NCBI GenBank assembly: GCA_964597315.1
Contig: CAZQXD010000030.1
Coordinates: forward strand, 1-50,209
Source of the DNA: CAZQXD01 sp964597315
Lineage (GTDB): Bacteria; Pseudomonadota; Gammaproteobacteria; Competibacterales; Competibacteraceae
Reading direction: 5' to 3'
Length of the DNA stretch: 50,209 nucleotides
In this document: positions 48,978 through 50,209 of the stretch, piece after piece
Layout: each line of letters starts with the position of its first letter
Numbering within the stretch: the stretch's first letter is position 1
Notes under the pieces: model-generated
The model's database searches: none
Told to the model about the DNA's origin: nothing
The model's input: only the letters and a program-made list of their open reading frames with translations
Program-made: the position numbers and the translations under genes

Positions 48978-49006
48978 AAACATGTTCATATACACATAAT
49001 ATGTTT
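48978..49006 (-). promoter_or_regulatory. Candidate operator of the RES/Xre pair
   Basis: Inverted arms AAACAT (48978-48983) and ATGTTT (49001-49006) around a 17-bp AT-rich centre containing TATA-like hexamers, 15-43 bp before the antitoxin start. Xre-type antitoxins usually bind such repeats to autoregulate. Confidence 0.4.
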
Positions 49007-49184
49007 AAATTTGTGCTTTTGCACTATTTAATGGCAGATCAGTTTCAGAGGTGTGTATTCTTTTGGACCTGGGCATATTCAGTGAAACCCTCAGCAAGCT
49101 CTGCTTCACGTATGGCCAGTGGCGTCGGCAGTCCTCGCATGGGGTAGCCTGATTCCAGCGGGGCGCAAAACTGGTGTCGGCTAT

Positions 49185-49243
49185 CCCTATCATCGCCGCC
49201 AAGGCCGCCCTCAAGATGGGACGGTTGTGTTTGGTTTGAGCCG
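49185..49243 (+). pseudogene. eutA relic, internally deleted
   Basis: Bases 49185-49217 match eutA 47344-47376 at 31 of 33 positions, and 49223-49243 match the eutA end 47733-47753 at 19 of 21, including the TGA stop. The frame is kept: Ala-Ala-Lys-Ala-Ala-Leu-Lys is followed almost at once by Gly-Arg-Leu-Cys-Leu-Val-stop, against Gly-Arg-Leu-Phe-Leu-Val-stop in eutA. About 350 bp between the two parts are missing. It is not functional. Confidence 0.75.
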
Positions 49244-49288
49244 GAATCCGGCGGGCCTTCGCGTTCGCAAAGAAGAGGACGTCAAGCC

Positions 49289-49819
49289 CTACTCTCTAAA
49301 TCCTGAGTTCGCGTTTAGCCGTGATAATTCACCCTTGGTCGGCGGCTCCCACAGAGTCTCGATGAACTCGAACATTTCGCGAGTAATGGTCAATCGGAAG
49401 GTGTCGCCTTTTTCCGCGTTGCGCTGTTGGATACGCCGCCATCTCTCGGCGGCGTCCACCTCCAGGTAGTGGGTATGACACGCACATTCATTTGCCCGAA
49501 TAGCCCCGACCACTTCCGAGCGTCTGCTAGCGCGCAGCAAGCCGATGTCCAGGACCGACGACACACCGATGGCCGCCAACCCGCAGGCAATGACCACCAT
49601 CTGATTTTCGCAGCGAAGGGCGCGCTCGCTAATCCAGTTCCAGTCCATGGGGTTTTTTAAATCGGGCGCGAACAACGACACCATCCAATCATCGACGGAA
49701 AAAAGCATCGCCGAATGGATTTCTTGCATTTCCAGCGCCAACGTGGTCTTACCCGCGCCCGTGGAGCCACACAGCAGATGGATGGTGGCCTTTGCCGTTT
49801 CGGCTTGCTTGGCTTTCAT
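49289..49819 (-). CDS. P-loop ATPase, kinase-like (AAA/zeta-toxin-like)
   Basis: A 176-residue soluble nucleotide-binding protein. Walker A is LLCGSTGAGKTTLALEM (~15-31), followed by FSVDDWM with an acidic pair typical of P-loop kinases, and a lid-like region RWRRIQQRNAEKGDTFRLT. This resembles the small 'ATP-binding protein' family related to chloramphenicol phosphotransferases and zeta toxins. The substrate is unknown. The ATG at 49819 directly follows the stop of the MarR gene (TAAATG), so the two are co-translated. Confidence 0.8.
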   Translation of the reverse strand: MKAKQAETAKATIHLLCGSTGAGKTTLALEMQEIHSAMLFSVDDWMVSLFAPDLKNPMDWNWISERALRCENQMVVIACGLAAIGVSSVLDIGLLRASRRSEVVGAIRANECACHTHYLEVDAAERWRRIQQRNAEKGDTFRLTITREMFEFIETLWEPPTKGELSRLNANSGFRE

Positions 49820-50158
49820 TTAACTCCCTGATGCGTCGAGTAATAGTTTATGCAAAATTGATTCGAGCCGAGCCAACTCGTCGTCGGATAGTCGTTTTGA
49901 GAGGTAATCCTTGCACAGTTGATGGAAGGTCTTGTCAGCGTACGCGAGCAATTCAATACCGGCGGCGGACAGCACGACATACGAGAGTCTCGCATCCCGT
50001 ACATCAGCCTCGCGGTCAATCAAGCCGATCTTCTCCAGGGGCTTCGTCGCCCGGGTCACGGTCGATGGGCTAACGTGCAGTCTCCGGGCCAGCTCGATTC
50101 TGCTCAATTTTGAACCGGGTGCGTTTTTCACCAACCTAAGAAGCAAAAGGTCTCTCAT
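49820..50158 (-). CDS. MarR-family transcriptional regulator, possibly N-terminally truncated
   Basis: A 112-residue winged-helix protein. KLSRIELARRLHVSPSTVTRATKPLEKIGLIDRE is the recognition region, and DARLSYVVLSAAGIELLAYAD the wing and following helix. Family members are usually ~140-150 residues with an N-terminal dimerisation helix, which this start lacks. A TGA stands immediately before the ATG in the same frame, and the sequence before it stays open to the window edge (50209). Either an upstream gene ends there, or the N-terminus has been lost by a stop mutation. It may control the P-loop gene that follows. Confidence 0.8.
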   Translation of the reverse strand: MRDLLLLRLVKNAPGSKLSRIELARRLHVSPSTVTRATKPLEKIGLIDREADVRDARLSYVVLSAAGIELLAYADKTFHQLCKDYLSKRLSDDELARLESILHKLLLDASGS

Positions 50159-50209
50159 TCATGCCGCGCGTGACTTTAAGACCTTCTTGGGGTGCTCGAT
50201 CAGGGACAT

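Larger units (their letters stand above)
48964..49288. other. Intergenic region with eutA relic and toxin-antitoxin promoter
   Basis: A 325-bp region between the antitoxin start and the end of the P-loop gene. The first ~60 bp are very AT-rich and hold the toxin-antitoxin promoter area. The right half contains the eutA relic (49185-49243). A 31-codon minus-strand frame (49140-49045) is not supported by any recognisable feature. Otherwise nothing is seen. Confidence 0.6.

Noticed and set aside
49045..49140. 31-codon minus-strand ORF between the toxin-antitoxin pair and the P-loop gene
   Set aside because: No ribosome-binding site or family resemblance that I can support; may be debris from recombination.

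Overview
This is a GC-rich stretch of a Gram-negative bacterial chromosome, most likely from a halophilic or halotolerant gammaproteobacterium. The evidence is LPS genes (waaA, hldE, msbA), a gammaproteobacterial LexA with an SOS box, an xseB-ispA-dxs locus, and a large cluster for uptake and breakdown of the osmolytes ectoine and hydroxyectoine. No rRNA, tRNA or CRISPR array was recognised.

Layout. 1-370: right end of an IS200/IS605-type element, then a remnant of a REP-associated tyrosine transposase between two inverted REP hairpins. 371-3290: minus-strand operon rubrerythrin, CCG-type Fe-S protein, DUF3501, DUF1840, with two operator-like palindromes at its promoter. 3377-6463: plus-strand xseB-ispA-dxs (isoprenoid precursors). 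6576-15801: minus-strand run lexA-imuA, RND efflux adaptor and pump, CHASE-domain histidine kinase, HD-GYP response regulator. 15993-16859: a lone TAXI-type TRAP binding protein, convergent with a two-partner-secretion exoprotein. 16837-25597: exoprotein and envelope genes waaA, an aldo/keto reductase, an FAD oxidoreductase and hldE on minus, msbA on plus, followed by a REP pair. 25743-28270: two small minus-strand genes and an orphan GspE/PilB ATPase. 28541-31709: DUF3144 protein, FKBP isomerase, two small membrane proteins, zwf. 31924-32868: a soluble orphan histidine kinase.

32954-47749 is the ectoine region. On minus, from 39116 downward: TRAP binding protein teaA, deacetylase doeB, AsnC/Lrp regulator doeX, TRAP permeases teaB and teaC, universal stress protein teaD, and an EhuB-like ABC-type binding protein without its permease. 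On plus, from 39672: alanine dehydrogenase, doeC, doeD, eutB, eutC, doeA, eutA. The inferred pathway is TeaABC import, DoeA ring opening to N-acetyl-diaminobutyrate, DoeB deacetylation, DoeD transamination to aspartate semialdehyde and DoeC oxidation to aspartate. EutA, EutB and EutC serve the hydroxy branch. Alanine dehydrogenase may recycle pyruvate or release the amino group. A 555-bp AT-richer divergent spacer separates the two arms.

47858-50209 looks like an accessory tail: a RES/Xre toxin-antitoxin pair, a small relic of a second eutA copy, a P-loop kinase-like protein and a MarR-family regulator that lacks the usual N-terminal helix.

The points most worth following are the split ectoine operon with its orphan EhuB, the 8-bp tandem repeat between teaA and doeB, the twin palindromes over the rubrerythrin promoter, the apparently leaderless lexA, and the eutA relic.
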